Of a DNA stretch of 64,000 nucleotides, positions 1 to 9,494 are shown in pieces. The notes under the pieces were generated by a model. The model was not told the origin of the DNA and searched no databases. It saw only the letters and a program-made list of their open reading frames with translations. The DNA lies in contig NZ_CP045482.1 of assembly GCF_009729015.1 (NCBI RefSeq), positions 2,042,001 to 2,106,000 of the forward strand, in the 5' to 3' direction. The first letter of the stretch is position 1. Every line of letters starts with the position of its first letter. This stretch comes from Acidianus ambivalens (GTDB taxonomy: Archaea; Thermoproteota; Thermoprotei_A; Sulfolobales; Sulfolobaceae). The position numbers and the translations under genes are program-made.

Positions 1-108
1 TGGATAGAAGATCTAGAGGATCAACTTAAAGTGCCAATAACTCTCATAGGTACTGGAGAAGATGCTATGGACACAATAGATCTTAGAAAAGAGAAATTGG
101 GTGAGTAA
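1..108 (+). CDS. purA: Adenylosuccinate synthetase, C-terminal end (partial)
   Basis: Only the last 35 codons are in the window, ending at a TAA. The tail VPITLIGTGEDAMDTIDLR lines up well with the usual C-terminus of adenylosuccinate synthetase (VPI..ISTGP.R..TI.LR), the enzyme that joins IMP and aspartate in AMP synthesis. The match rests on about 20 residues recalled from the family, so it is likely but not certain. The stop lies one base before the ATG of the next gene, which suggests a shared transcript. Confidence 0.55.
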   Translation, partial: WIEDLEDQLKVPITLIGTGEDAMDTIDLRKEKLGE

Positions 109-109
109 A

Positions 110-1513
110 ATGATGTATGATGTAGTAATAATTGGTGGCGGACCAGCAGGTTTATTTGCTGCATACGAATTAGCAAACGCTTTACAAGGAAAATCTGATT
201 ATAAAATATTACTCGTTGATAAAGGAGTCAGAGCCTCTAAAAGATCTTGTCCGCTATTAACTCCTAAAGAAAAGTGTACTTTTTGCAACCCTTGCCATAT
301 AAATTACGGTATTGGTGGCGCAGGAACATTTAGCAGTGGTATAATAAATCTAAGGCCAGATATAGGAGGAGATTTACACGAACTTATGCGTAGCTGGGAC
401 GCTGCACAGCAGCTAATAAATTACGTAGATGAAATCTTTGTAAAATTTGGAGCCCCAAAAGATAGGCTATTTAAACCAGACCCAGAGAAGACAAAGGAAA
501 TTCAAAAGAAAGCTGCAAAAGTCGGTGCAGAATTTGTACCAATAGTTCAAAGACATATAGGAACCGATAAAAGCCCACAAGTGATAGAAAATTTAACTAA
601 CTATATTGAGCAAAATGGAATAAAAATTTCTGAATTAACAGACGTCTATCAGATAGAAAAAACCGGAAACTCGTTTAACCTAAAAACTAGTAAAGGCGAA
701 ATAGAGTCAAAGATAGTCCTAGTAGCACCAGGTAGAGCTGGAGCAAAATGGTTTTATGAGCAAACTAAGAGATTAGGTGTTGACACTGTTCCAGGTCCAT
801 TAGATATAGGTGTAAGAGTTGAAGTAGAGTCTTTCGTTATGGACGAACTAACATCCGCGGTATGGGATCCAAAAATTATTATGTACTCTAAAAAGTATGA
901 TGATAAAGTTAGAACGTTCTGCGTTAATCCAAGAGGTTTTATAATGAAAGAAGTCTATGATGACGGAACCATAGGGGTAAATGGAGAAACGTATGTTGAT
1001 AGAAAGAGTAATAATACCAATTTTGCGTTCCTCGCTACAATAAAACTTTCTGATCCCTTAGAAGATACAATAGAATATGGTAAAAGCATTGCTAGACTTA
1101 TGACAAGACTTGGAGGAGAAAAACCAATACTTCAACGCCTTATAGATTTTGAGAAAGGTAGAAGAAGCACTTGGGAGAGAATAAATAGATCTACTGTTAA
1201 GCCTACTCTTAGAGACGTTACTCCAGGAGATATAAGCATGGGACTTCCGTATAGAATAATTTCAGACCTAATAGAAGGGTTAGAAAGATTAGATAATATA
1301 GCCTCTGGTATATACTCTTCAAATACTTTACTTTATGCACCGGAAATCAAGTATTATAGTGTGAAGACAGTAGTAGATAGCAACATGGAGACCGTAGTAG
1401 ATAATTTATTTGTAGCCGGTGATGGAGCAGGGTTATCAAGAGGAATAAATGTAGCCGCTGCTACCGGAATACTGGCGGCAAGAGGAATTATAAATAAACT
1501 GGGTTTAAGCTAA
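110..1513 (+). CDS. FAD-dependent dehydrogenase, COG2509-like
   Basis: A flavoprotein with an N-terminal Rossmann FAD motif (VVIIGGGPAGLFAAYEL, within the first 25 residues) and a C-terminal FAD motif (FVAGDGAGLSRGI near residue 445). A cysteine-rich stretch around residues 60-75 (CTFCNPCHINYGIGGAG) is typical of the uncharacterised COG2509 oxidoreductases; whether it binds a cluster is unknown. I chose the ATG at 110, or the next ATG at 113, over the upstream GTG at 101 because the GTG would overlap purA and a GGTGAG ribosome-binding site sits at 100-105. The substrate is not known. It is probably cotranscribed with purA. Confidence 0.8.
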   Translation: MMYDVVIIGGGPAGLFAAYELANALQGKSDYKILLVDKGVRASKRSCPLLTPKEKCTFCNPCHINYGIGGAGTFSSGIINLRPDIGGDLHELMRSWDAAQQLINYVDEIFVKFGAPKDRLFKPDPEKTKEIQKKAAKVGAEFVPIVQRHIGTDKSPQVIENLTNYIEQNGIKISELTDVYQIEKTGNSFNLKTSKGEIESKIVLVAPGRAGAKWFYEQTKRLGVDTVPGPLDIGVRVEVESFVMDELTSAVWDPKIIMYSKKYDDKVRTFCVNPRGFIMKEVYDDGTIGVNGETYVDRKSNNTNFAFLATIKLSDPLEDTIEYGKSIARLMTRLGGEKPILQRLIDFEKGRRSTWERINRSTVKPTLRDVTPGDISMGLPYRIISDLIEGLERLDNIASGIYSSNTLLYAPEIKYYSVKTVVDSNMETVVDNLFVAGDGAGLSRGINVAAATGILAARGIINKLGLS

Positions 1514-1545
1514 CGTTTTTTATTTCAGACTGAAAAGAACTATAT

Positions 1546-2517
1546 ATGCAGTTAGATGAAGTTGATAAAAACCTACTCATGGAATTAGAGTATCATTTCC
1601 CTTATTCCCCTACTCCATTCTATGAGATTTCTAGAAGACTAGGTATTTCAGAAGACAAAACAATAGATAGGATAAAAAAGCTTGTTGATGAAGAGATAAT
1701 AAAAAGAATTGGTATGTACATAAACTTTAGAGCTAAAGGTATGGATGGCGCATTAGTTGCAGCACAAATTCCTTTAGAAAACCTCGAAAAGTATAGAAGA
1801 ATCGCTTTGGGAATTAGAGAATTAACTCATAATTTCATAAGAAATCATCCAAAATACAATGTGTGGTTTGTTATAAAAGCTGAGAATAGAGAAAAACTAG
1901 ATTCTAACATAAAGAACTTAATGGAAGAAGTTAATGCAAAAGATTACATAATACTATATTCCAAAAAATCACTAAAATTAAGTGTAAAATATGATATAAT
2001 TAGGGGAATTTCATGGAGTGAAAATAATGAAACTACATTACCAGAAAAAATACCAACGGCTGAAGAATTAGGTATTAGTAAAGAATTACTAAAAGCATTA
2101 TCTGTTCCATTACCTATAACTAAACGTCCATTTAAGGAAATAGCAGAAAAATTCAATATGACAGAAGATCAATTAATAGACCTAATTAAAGAACTAAAAG
2201 ATAAGCATGTAGTAAAAGATTATGGAGCTACTTTAAATGGCGAAAAAGTAGGAATTAAAGAAAATGCAATGCTTTTAATTGATACCGAAGATATAGAGAA
2301 AGCTTGTGAAAATATTGCACTTCATATAAATGAAGCTACACATGTAGTCTTAAGAGAGAGCAATAAGCCATGGGATTATTTATGTTATTGTATGCTACAT
2401 GGCAAGGATAAACAAGTTATTTTTGATGCTGTAAAGAAAGTTATAGGCGAAACTGATGCAAGGAGCTATATGTTATTATTTAGTTTGGAAAACTTAAAAC
2501 CTGGTATTGTTATGTAA
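1546..2517 (+). CDS. Tandem AsnC/Lrp-like protein, siroheme decarboxylase (AhbA/AhbB-type) fusion
   Basis: The protein contains two copies of the same unit, about residues 1-150 and 180-323. Each has an AsnC-type helix-turn-helix (FYEISRRLGISEDKTIDRIKKL; FKEIAEKFNMTEDQLIDLIKEL) followed by a ferredoxin-like domain. The pattern, with motifs such as VPLPITKRPF and RESNKPWDYLCYCMLHG, fits siroheme decarboxylase subunits AhbA and AhbB, which turn siroheme into didecarboxysiroheme in the archaeal heme pathway. Elsewhere these are usually separate genes; here both halves are in one chain. A T-rich TATA-like run lies about 25 bases before the ATG, so the mRNA may be leaderless. A pure transcription regulator is the alternative. 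Confidence 0.7.
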   Translation: MQLDEVDKNLLMELEYHFPYSPTPFYEISRRLGISEDKTIDRIKKLVDEEIIKRIGMYINFRAKGMDGALVAAQIPLENLEKYRRIALGIRELTHNFIRNHPKYNVWFVIKAENREKLDSNIKNLMEEVNAKDYIILYSKKSLKLSVKYDIIRGISWSENNETTLPEKIPTAEELGISKELLKALSVPLPITKRPFKEIAEKFNMTEDQLIDLIKELKDKHVVKDYGATLNGEKVGIKENAMLLIDTEDIEKACENIALHINEATHVVLRESNKPWDYLCYCMLHGKDKQVIFDAVKKVIGETDARSYMLLFSLENLKPGIVM

Positions 2518-3289
2518 TGTTATAACTTCCTTTAAATTTAAGTGAAGTAGTTACTTTTTTGAGTTCATTTAATAATTTCTCCTCATAAGATCCTTCGTAC
2601 TCCACATAAAAGTAATAATTCCAAGGTATGCTTCTTACGGGCCTAGAATATATCATTTTTAAATTTTTATTAAACATATAAAATTTTTCTAGAACTTTAT
2701 ATAAACTCCCCGGTAAATCTGGAACAGTAAATAAAATCGTGGATCTTTCTCCTCTAAAGCTAACATTTTTGGAAATTAAGGCGAATTTAGTAATATTATT
2801 ATCATAATCTTGAACTCCATAGGCTAAAATTTTCAATCCATAAAGTCTAGCAGCAAACTCTGAACATAAGGCTGCAGAATTTGGATCAGACAAAGCTAAT
2901 AGGGCTGCCTTAGAAGTACTTTCTACTGGTATTATATTATTACTAACACCCAGTTTAAACAATGAATTTTGCGCTTCCTTATATGCATATAAATGCGTAT
3001 AAATATTCTTTATATGTTTTATATTAATATCTTCCTTAGATGCTAAAACCAAATTAATCCTTAATTCCACAATTTTATTGACAAATATATCATCAAACTT
3101 AAATAAATTATCTAAAGTCTCGTTGACAGGACCTTCCAAACTATTTTCTATAGGAACTATACCCAGCTTGCCTTCAGAACTCACTTTATAAAATATTTCT
3201 GATATCGATTGCGCTTCTACATAGATAGCATTGCTAATCTTTAAAGCTGCTTCATGCGAAAAACTCCCTTTAGGACCTAGATAATAAAT
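2510..3289 (-). CDS. pheA: Prephenate dehydratase, start codon unclear
   Basis: Converts prephenate to phenylpyruvate in phenylalanine synthesis. The catalytic part has IVPIENSLEGPVNETLDNLF and the STSKAA motif; a C-terminal ACT domain carries TILFTVPDLPGSLYKVL and YSRPVRSIPWNYYFYVEYEG (phenylalanine feedback). The first canonical start is GTG at 3184, but that would remove the conserved N-terminus. The frame stays open upstream and encodes YYLGPKGSFSHEAALKI, the family's usual beginning, with no ATG, GTG or TTG before the in-frame TAG. I extend to an ATT at 3289 as a working start; a 1-base indel near 3300 would restore a GTG. The last 8 bases overlap the convergent neighbour. Confidence 0.8.
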   Translation of the reverse strand: MYYLGPKGSFSHEAALKISNAIYVEAQSISEIFYKVSSEGKLGIVPIENSLEGPVNETLDNLFKFDDIFVNKIVELRINLVLASKEDINIKHIKNIYTHLYAYKEAQNSLFKLGVSNNIIPVESTSKAALLALSDPNSAALCSEFAARLYGLKILAYGVQDYDNNITKFALISKNVSFRGERSTILFTVPDLPGSLYKVLEKFYMFNKNLKMIYSRPVRSIPWNYYFYVEYEGSYEEKLLNELKKVTTSLKFKGSYNIT

Positions 3290-3332
3290 TCCATTTGGAT
3301 CCCACTTCTTACTTTTTCTCTAAAATAAAAAT

Positions 3333-4550
<1,218 letters not shown>

Positions 4551-4575
4551 CTGCAAACCCTGCCTTCATCATGTT

Positions 4576-5118
4576 TCAGTGATCGAGAGAATCTTCATTG
4601 TTAATAATGTCTTCAATTGCCTTTTTTAATTTTACATAAGTGGTTTCTAAGCCCTCTGGTAATACTTTTGTATTTGATAGTACTGGCATGAAATTAGCAT
4701 CGCCATTCCATCTAGGTACAATATGCACGTGTACATGAGCTTCTATACCAGCCCCTGCCGTTCTACCAATATTTATACCTATGTTAAAGCCATCGGGAGA
4801 ATAAACCTTCCGAATCGCTGCTAATGTAATTTTAATTAACCTAAAAATATCTTGGGCCTCACTATCTTCCAATAGCTCAACAGATGAAATATGCCTATAT
4901 GGAACAATCATGACATGGCCTGGATTATACGGAAATCTATTAAGAATAATGTAAGCGTACTTACTTCTGTACACTATTAAATTTCTTTCATCATCATTTT
5001 GCTCGGGAAACTCACAAAATATGCATTTTTCTTCTCTTTTACTCTTGGATGAGTCTGATACATATTTAGATCTCCAAGGAGCCCATAGAAAATCCATAAT
5101 ATTGAAAATATTGGCCAT
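4576..5118 (-). CDS. HIT-family nucleotide hydrolase/phosphorylase
   Basis: The histidine-triad signature HVHVHIVPRW lies near residue 127, preceded by LNRFPYNPGHVMIVP, as in the HIT branch that acts on diadenosine polyphosphates. The N-terminus MDFLWAPWRSKYV matches the longer, Ap4A-phosphorylase-like archaeal and actinobacterial members. The ATG used begins 8 residues earlier. The gene lies 9 bases after radA on the same strand, so the two are almost surely cotranscribed. The exact nucleotide substrate cannot be told from sequence. Confidence 0.88.
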   Translation of the reverse strand: MANIFNIMDFLWAPWRSKYVSDSSKSKREEKCIFCEFPEQNDDERNLIVYRSKYAYIILNRFPYNPGHVMIVPYRHISSVELLEDSEAQDIFRLIKITLAAIRKVYSPDGFNIGINIGRTAGAGIEAHVHVHIVPRWNGDANFMPVLSNTKVLPEGLETTYVKLKKAIEDIINNEDSLDH

Positions 5119-5127
5119 TTTAAAAAA

Positions 5128-6102
5128 TTATTCTTCGGCGTCCCTAATTCCTTCTTCTGTTATTGCAAACACTACCTCTCCTTCTGGTAAATGCGGTGCA
5201 TCTACTATTCTTGCTATCCTTTTGTTTCCTCTGCTCTTCTTTAATTGGACTCTTATTCCTGGAACGTGATAAAGCGTGTGACCTCCTACTGCCACAGTAG
5301 GATCTCCGTAAAACATGTCCGGCCTTGCCATTACTTGATTGGTAATAATAACTGCCAGATCATATATTTCTGCTAATCTAGTTAACTGATGAAGATGCTT
5401 GTTTAATTTCTGCTGCCTTGCGGCTAAATTCTCTCTACCAGTGTATTCTGCCCTAAAATGTGAAGTTACTGAATCTACTATAACTACTTTTACTGATGGA
5501 TTTTTAGCTATAAATTCTTGTAAATCGTCTCCTATCGCTATTTGATGATCAGAGTTTATAGCTCTCATATAGTATATATTATCCATTGCAGTATCGGGAT
5601 CTAATCCTGCAGCCTTTGCCATAGCTTCTATTCTTTCCCATCTAAAGGTACCTTCGGTGTCAATATAAACTGCTTTACCAGACAGCCCGCCTTTCTCAGG
5701 TGGCAATTGTACATTTACAGAAATTTGATGGCATATTTGCGTCTTTCCAGATCCAAATTCTCCAAAGAATTCTGTCATTGTCCTAGTTTCTATTCCACCA
5801 CCTAATAATCCGTCTAAAGCTTGGCTACTAGTAGTTATCTTTCTAACATTCATTCTTTCTTTTTTGACTTCTAAAGCAGTCTTGAACCTAATATCTAATG
5901 CATCTCTAGCTTCCTTTATAATACGTTGTGCTGTAGTTAACGGAATTCCTGCTGCAACGCTAAGGTCTTGTGGAGACGCTACTGCTATTGCTTCAAGACT
6001 TGAATACCCAGCGTCTATTAATTTATTTAATACAGCTTGGCCCACTCCGCTAAGATCCTCAATGCTTTTAGGTTTTTTCTTCTCTTGGACTTGATCAGCC
6101 AA
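5128..6102 (-). CDS. radA: DNA repair and recombination protein RadA
   Basis: The archaeal RecA/Rad51 strand-exchange ATPase, 324 residues, the usual crenarchaeal length. A helix-hairpin-helix DNA-binding region occupies about residues 15-65 (LSGVGQAVLNKLIDAGYSS), followed by Walker A GEFGSGKTQ near residue 115 and Walker B VKVVIVDSV near residue 205. The ATRRQQKLNKHL-type linker and L2 region are present (ENLAARQQKLNKHLHQL). It starts with TTG at 6102, supported by an AAGGTGA ribosome-binding site about 8 bases upstream. Confidence 0.97.
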   Translation of the reverse strand: MADQVQEKKKPKSIEDLSGVGQAVLNKLIDAGYSSLEAIAVASPQDLSVAAGIPLTTAQRIIKEARDALDIRFKTALEVKKERMNVRKITTSSQALDGLLGGGIETRTMTEFFGEFGSGKTQICHQISVNVQLPPEKGGLSGKAVYIDTEGTFRWERIEAMAKAAGLDPDTAMDNIYYMRAINSDHQIAIGDDLQEFIAKNPSVKVVIVDSVTSHFRAEYTGRENLAARQQKLNKHLHQLTRLAEIYDLAVIITNQVMARPDMFYGDPTVAVGGHTLYHVPGIRVQLKKSRGNKRIARIVDAPHLPEGEVVFAITEEGIRDAEE

Positions 6103-6152
6103 ATTTATTCACCTTTCTAAACTTAGAACTTTGACAACTACTATTATATATT

Positions 6153-6677
6153 TTATCCACCCTTCCTTAAATACCAACCTATATCTAATTCTGGTATTAT
6201 CAACGTATAATTTTTTTCTCGCTTGATTTTAGCATATGCGATAAACTCTCCATATTTGTTTACTATAATAGCGCTGTTAAAACCAATTTTATCATTAATT
6301 TCTATAGTTTTTCCATAAATTATCTTATTTATAAGGTTTTCATTTAGTCTTATAATTTTTTTACAATATTTTGTGAGAATATTGCCTAATGGCAATAAAG
6401 GAAATATTTTTTTTGATTTAGTTACCCTTAAAATCGGGGTGCCAATCATATATGGATGTAATCCTATTTTTGACATTACGTTAATTATATTTGAAAAATC
6501 TGATGTAGATAAACTTATTTGTGAGAACTTTTCCCCAATGATTTCATATATATAGTACTTGGAGAAATACTCATAGATTTCATCGTATGAACAATCGAAT
6601 TCCATTATTATTTTTTCTAAAATCCCCATTAATTCGTGAGCACTAATAGTTTTTACTAGCATTTTTTGAGATGACAT
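6153..6677 (-). CDS. PUA/NIP7-like domain protein
   Basis: A 174-residue protein I do not recognise with certainty. The C-terminal half (IIVNKYGEFIAYAKIKRE) resembles a PUA-type RNA-binding fold as in NIP7-like ribosome assembly factors. Its start overlaps the end of the upstream NOP2/Sun RNA methyltransferase by 22 bases, so the two are translationally coupled. This fits a role in rRNA or tRNA modification, perhaps as an RNA-binding partner of the methylase; that is inference. The codon use is AT-rich like its neighbours, with no sign of transfer. Confidence 0.5.
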   Translation of the reverse strand: MSSQKMLVKTISAHELMGILEKIIMEFDCSYDEIYEYFSKYYIYEIIGEKFSQISLSTSDFSNIINVMSKIGLHPYMIGTPILRVTKSKKIFPLLPLGNILTKYCKKIIRLNENLINKIIYGKTIEINDKIGFNSAIIVNKYGEFIAYAKIKREKNYTLIIPELDIGWYLRKGG

Positions 6678-7663
6678 ATAAAAAATCCCTCTGTCCCATT
6701 CTTATGGGGATAAAATCTGATACAATTCGACACTTCCTCATTAAACGAAACTCCATTATATTCTACAATACCATTTTCTGCAGGATATCCAGAGATTTTT
6801 ATAGCCTTCATTCCTAGCTCTTCAATAGCAAAATTAACTATCATCTCATCTTCCTCTGGAGCTATACTACACGTCGAGTAAACAAGTTCTCCTCCTTTTT
6901 TAAGTAATTTGTATGCAGTATAAATTAATTGTAACTGAGTAAAACTAAAGCGTTTTAGTTCATCAAGTGAAGTTTTTGTTTTTCTAGATTGATCTTCGGG
7001 TATTAATCCTTCTCCAGAACACGGAGCGTCTAAAAGTATCTTATCAAATGAGAGAGTAGTTTTTTCTAAAGTCCTCACGTCTGATCTTAATAATAAAACG
7101 TTACGGACGCCAAGCCTGCTAATATTTGATAATAGGGATGTTACTCTTAATCTCGATTTCTCTACAGCTACAATTAAACCTTCATTATTCATTATTTGAG
7201 ATAACTGCGTAGTTTTACCTCCTGGAGCTGCTGCCATATCTAGCACAGTATCTGAAGATGAAGGATTGAGAACATATGCTGGAACCATAGAAGCTAAACC
7301 TTGAATATAATAATAGCCTTGTAAATATTCTAATGTGGCCCCTAAGGAAGGTTTAGGAGGCGCTTTCTTTACTATATAACCATGTTTTAACCAACTTACC
7401 TTTTCTAATTTGAAACCTTTCTGTTCAATTCTGGACTCTAATTCATTACAATCTATCTTTAATGTATTACATCTTATACTTTTTTTCAATGGAAAATTAC
7501 ACGAATATAGAAAATCTTCTGCTTCGTGTCTAAATATATGCAAATATCTTTCTACCATATAATCTAAAAATCCGTACTTACGTGATAATTCTATAGCTTT
7601 TAACGAAGGAGAAATTTCAAAGACTTTATCATACTTTTTTATATAGTTTTCAATAGTAGACAT
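6656..7663 (-). CDS. RsmB/NOP2/Sun family RNA cytosine-C5 methyltransferase
   Basis: SAM-dependent 5-methylcytosine RNA methylase. Motif I is LDMAAAPGGKTTQLS near residue 140. The two catalytic cysteines are in LLDAPCSGEG near residue 215 and YSTCSIAPEEDE near residue 265, as expected for the NOP2/Sun family. The N-terminal 120 residues should bind RNA. It starts with an ATG whose bases overlap the ATG of the divergent CYTH gene (the palindrome CATG), so its promoter must lie inside that gene. Whether it modifies tRNA or rRNA is not visible. Confidence 0.9.
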   Translation of the reverse strand: MSTIENYIKKYDKVFEISPSLKAIELSRKYGFLDYMVERYLHIFRHEAEDFLYSCNFPLKKSIRCNTLKIDCNELESRIEQKGFKLEKVSWLKHGYIVKKAPPKPSLGATLEYLQGYYYIQGLASMVPAYVLNPSSSDTVLDMAAAPGGKTTQLSQIMNNEGLIVAVEKSRLRVTSLLSNISRLGVRNVLLLRSDVRTLEKTTLSFDKILLDAPCSGEGLIPEDQSRKTKTSLDELKRFSFTQLQLIYTAYKLLKKGGELVYSTCSIAPEEDEMIVNFAIEELGMKAIKISGYPAENGIVEYNGVSFNEEVSNCIRFYPHKNGTEGFFICHLKKC

Positions 7664-7667
7664 GCAA

Positions 7668-8228
7668 ATGGCTGATATAATAGAAAGGGAAGTAAAATTA
7701 AAGCTTGAATCCCCTACATTAACAGAACTTTATGATAAATTATTAAATGATGGAATACAATTAATAAAGAAAGAAACAGAAGAAGATATTTATTTTAATA
7801 GTGAATTTAGAGATTTCAGGAAAACAGATGAAGCATTAAGAATAAGAAAGACAGATAGTGGAATAGAATTTACATATAAAGGTCCTAAAATAGGAAAAAT
7901 AAGTAAGTCTAGAGAAGAAATAACAGTAAATGTAAATAATGCGGATAATCTTATTAAAATTTTAGAAAAACTTGGATTTAAACCTGTATACACAGTTGTT
8001 AAAAATAGAATCTTTCTAAAAGATGGAGAATTTATAATTTGTCTAGATAGCGTGAAAGATCTTGGAGAATTTATAGAAATAGAAATACCGAATTCAACTG
8101 AAGAAAAACTTATCGAATATGTAAATTTATTTCTTAAAAAATATAAAATAAAAGCAACACAGATTAAAAAGTCATACTTAGAATTGTTGGTGAATAAAAA
8201 CGAGGAAAACAATAGCAATTCTAACTGA
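7668..8228 (+). CDS. CYTH-domain protein (class IV adenylate cyclase / triphosphatase family)
   Basis: The N-terminal EREVKLKL is the EXEXK signature of CYTH enzymes (CyaB adenylate cyclase, thiamine triphosphatase). Other charged strands of the tunnel fold follow: ALRIRKTD, FTYKGPK, FICLDSVKDLGEFIEIE. About 185 residues is usual. In archaea the family most often cleaves inorganic or nucleoside triphosphates; the substrate here is unknown. I prefer the ATG at 7668 over 7662 because a TATA-like TTTTTATATAG lies at 7637-7647, fitting a leaderless message. Its 3' end overlaps the N-terminal coding part of the SAM hydrolase gene. Confidence 0.82.
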   Translation: MADIIEREVKLKLESPTLTELYDKLLNDGIQLIKKETEEDIYFNSEFRDFRKTDEALRIRKTDSGIEFTYKGPKIGKISKSREEITVNVNNADNLIKILEKLGFKPVYTVVKNRIFLKDGEFIICLDSVKDLGEFIEIEIPNSTEEKLIEYVNLFLKKYKIKATQIKKSYLELLVNKNEENNSNSN

Positions 8229-9018
8229 TTTTGGAATAAGCGATAATTATAATGGAGTAATGGAAGCAGTAATTAGAAGAATAAATAACGAAGTGGATAT
8301 AACATATATAACACCTAACTCGAAAAATTTCAACTTGTATGCGGCATCATATTTACTTTATACGGCGTACAAATATTTCAGAAAAGGTTCAATATTTTTA
8401 GTGGTAGTAGATCCAGGAGTAGGTACAAGTAGAAAAGCTCTATTAGTAAAATCAAAAAATTATTTCTTTATAGGTCCAGATAACGGAGTTCTATATCCTG
8501 CAATATCTGAGGACGGCATAGATGAAGTGATCGAGATAAGCAATCCAAGGTTATACTTATCAAAAAACATTTCTAGGACATTCCATGGCAGGGATATATT
8601 TGCAACTACTGCAGGTTTTGTGTCAGCAGGAGTAGATATTCATACGTTTGGTCCAAAAATAAGTAAGGATGAACTAGTAAAACTTATCTACAATTATAAT
8701 ATAATAAAGGATAAAAATTTAGTTTGTGGTAAGATAATATACATAGATCATTTTGGTAATATAGCTACGAGCATCCGTAATATTTCGTTTGTAGACGAAA
8801 ATGTAAAGATTATTTTCAATAACAACAGATTAAATGCAAGAAAAGTAAATACTTTTGGCGAAAGCAAAGGTAATGAGTTCCTAGTATATAAAAATGGTTA
8901 CGGCTTCATAGAAATAGGTATTAATAAAGAGAATGCATCTATAAAACTTAATGCTTCAGAAGGTGAAGATATTTGCTTAGAGGGATCTATCCAGGAAGAT
9001 TCCAGCCATTCCACTTAG
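8212..9018 (+). CDS. SAM hydroxide adenosyltransferase (SAM hydrolase, DUF62), start unclear
   Basis: Hydrolyses S-adenosylmethionine to adenosine and methionine. Seen are VVVDPGVGTSRKALLV near residue 65 and IGPDNGVL, FHGRDIFATTAG and YIDHFGNIATSI further on, all DUF62 hallmarks. The first ordinary start is ATG 8260, but the reading frame continues upstream with the canonical N-terminus IAILTDFGISDNYNGVM, whose Asp contacts adenosine. Between the upstream in-frame TGA (8191) and 8260 there is no ATG, GTG or TTG. I place a working start at ATA 8212, six bases after a GAGG box. It overlaps the CYTH gene in another frame and its end overlaps the NMNAT gene by 46 bases. Confidence 0.8.
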   Translation: MAILTDFGISDNYNGVMEAVIRRINNEVDITYITPNSKNFNLYAASYLLYTAYKYFRKGSIFLVVVDPGVGTSRKALLVKSKNYFFIGPDNGVLYPAISEDGIDEVIEISNPRLYLSKNISRTFHGRDIFATTAGFVSAGVDIHTFGPKISKDELVKLIYNYNIIKDKNLVCGKIIYIDHFGNIATSIRNISFVDENVKIIFNNNRLNARKVNTFGESKGNEFLVYKNGYGFIEIGINKENASIKLNASEGEDICLEGSIQEDSSHST

Positions 9019-9494
9019 GTCATTTAAGTGTAGTAAAATGGGCTTTAGAGAGAGTTGATGAACTAATAATAATAGTAGGTAGTGCGCAAGAAAGTCACAC
9101 ATTAAATAATCCGTTCACTGCAGGAGAAAGAATAGAAATGATAAGGATGGCACTAAAAGAGTACGGAATTCCTACAGATAGATATTATATTATTCCAATT
9201 CCAGATATTTTAATGAATAACGTTTGGGCATATCATGTAAAAATGTATGTACCAGCCTTCCAAAAGGTATTTGCAAGAAACCCATTAGTTGTTAGACTAT
9301 TTAAGGAAGCGGGAGTAGAAATAGATATTCCTCCTGCATTTAATAGGGAGAAATATAATTCTACATTGATAAGAAAATTAATAATAATGAATGAAGAATG
9401 GAAAGATTTAGTACCTAGTAGTGTATATAACTATATAAAAAGTATAAAAGGGGACGAAAGACTAAAAGAAATTACTGGAAGTGATAAAAAATGA
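8973..9494 (+). CDS. Archaeal nicotinamide-nucleotide adenylyltransferase
   Basis: Joins NMN and ATP to make NAD. The start LRGIYPGRFQPFHLGHLSVV contains the nucleotidyltransferase HXGH motif (HLGH), and FNREKYNSTLIRKLI carries the C-terminal ISSTXXR-like site. Length (173 residues) and internal motifs such as GSAQESHTLNNPFTAGERI are those of the archaeal NadM type. It starts with TTG at 8973, because conserved sequence begins at once after it. It overlaps the SAM hydrolase gene by 46 bases and the thioesterase by 4, so the three are translated from one message. Confidence 0.93.
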   Translation: MLRGIYPGRFQPFHLGHLSVVKWALERVDELIIIVGSAQESHTLNNPFTAGERIEMIRMALKEYGIPTDRYYIIPIPDILMNNVWAYHVKMYVPAFQKVFARNPLVVRLFKEAGVEIDIPPAFNREKYNSTLIRKLIIMNEEWKDLVPSSVYNYIKSIKGDERLKEITGSDKK

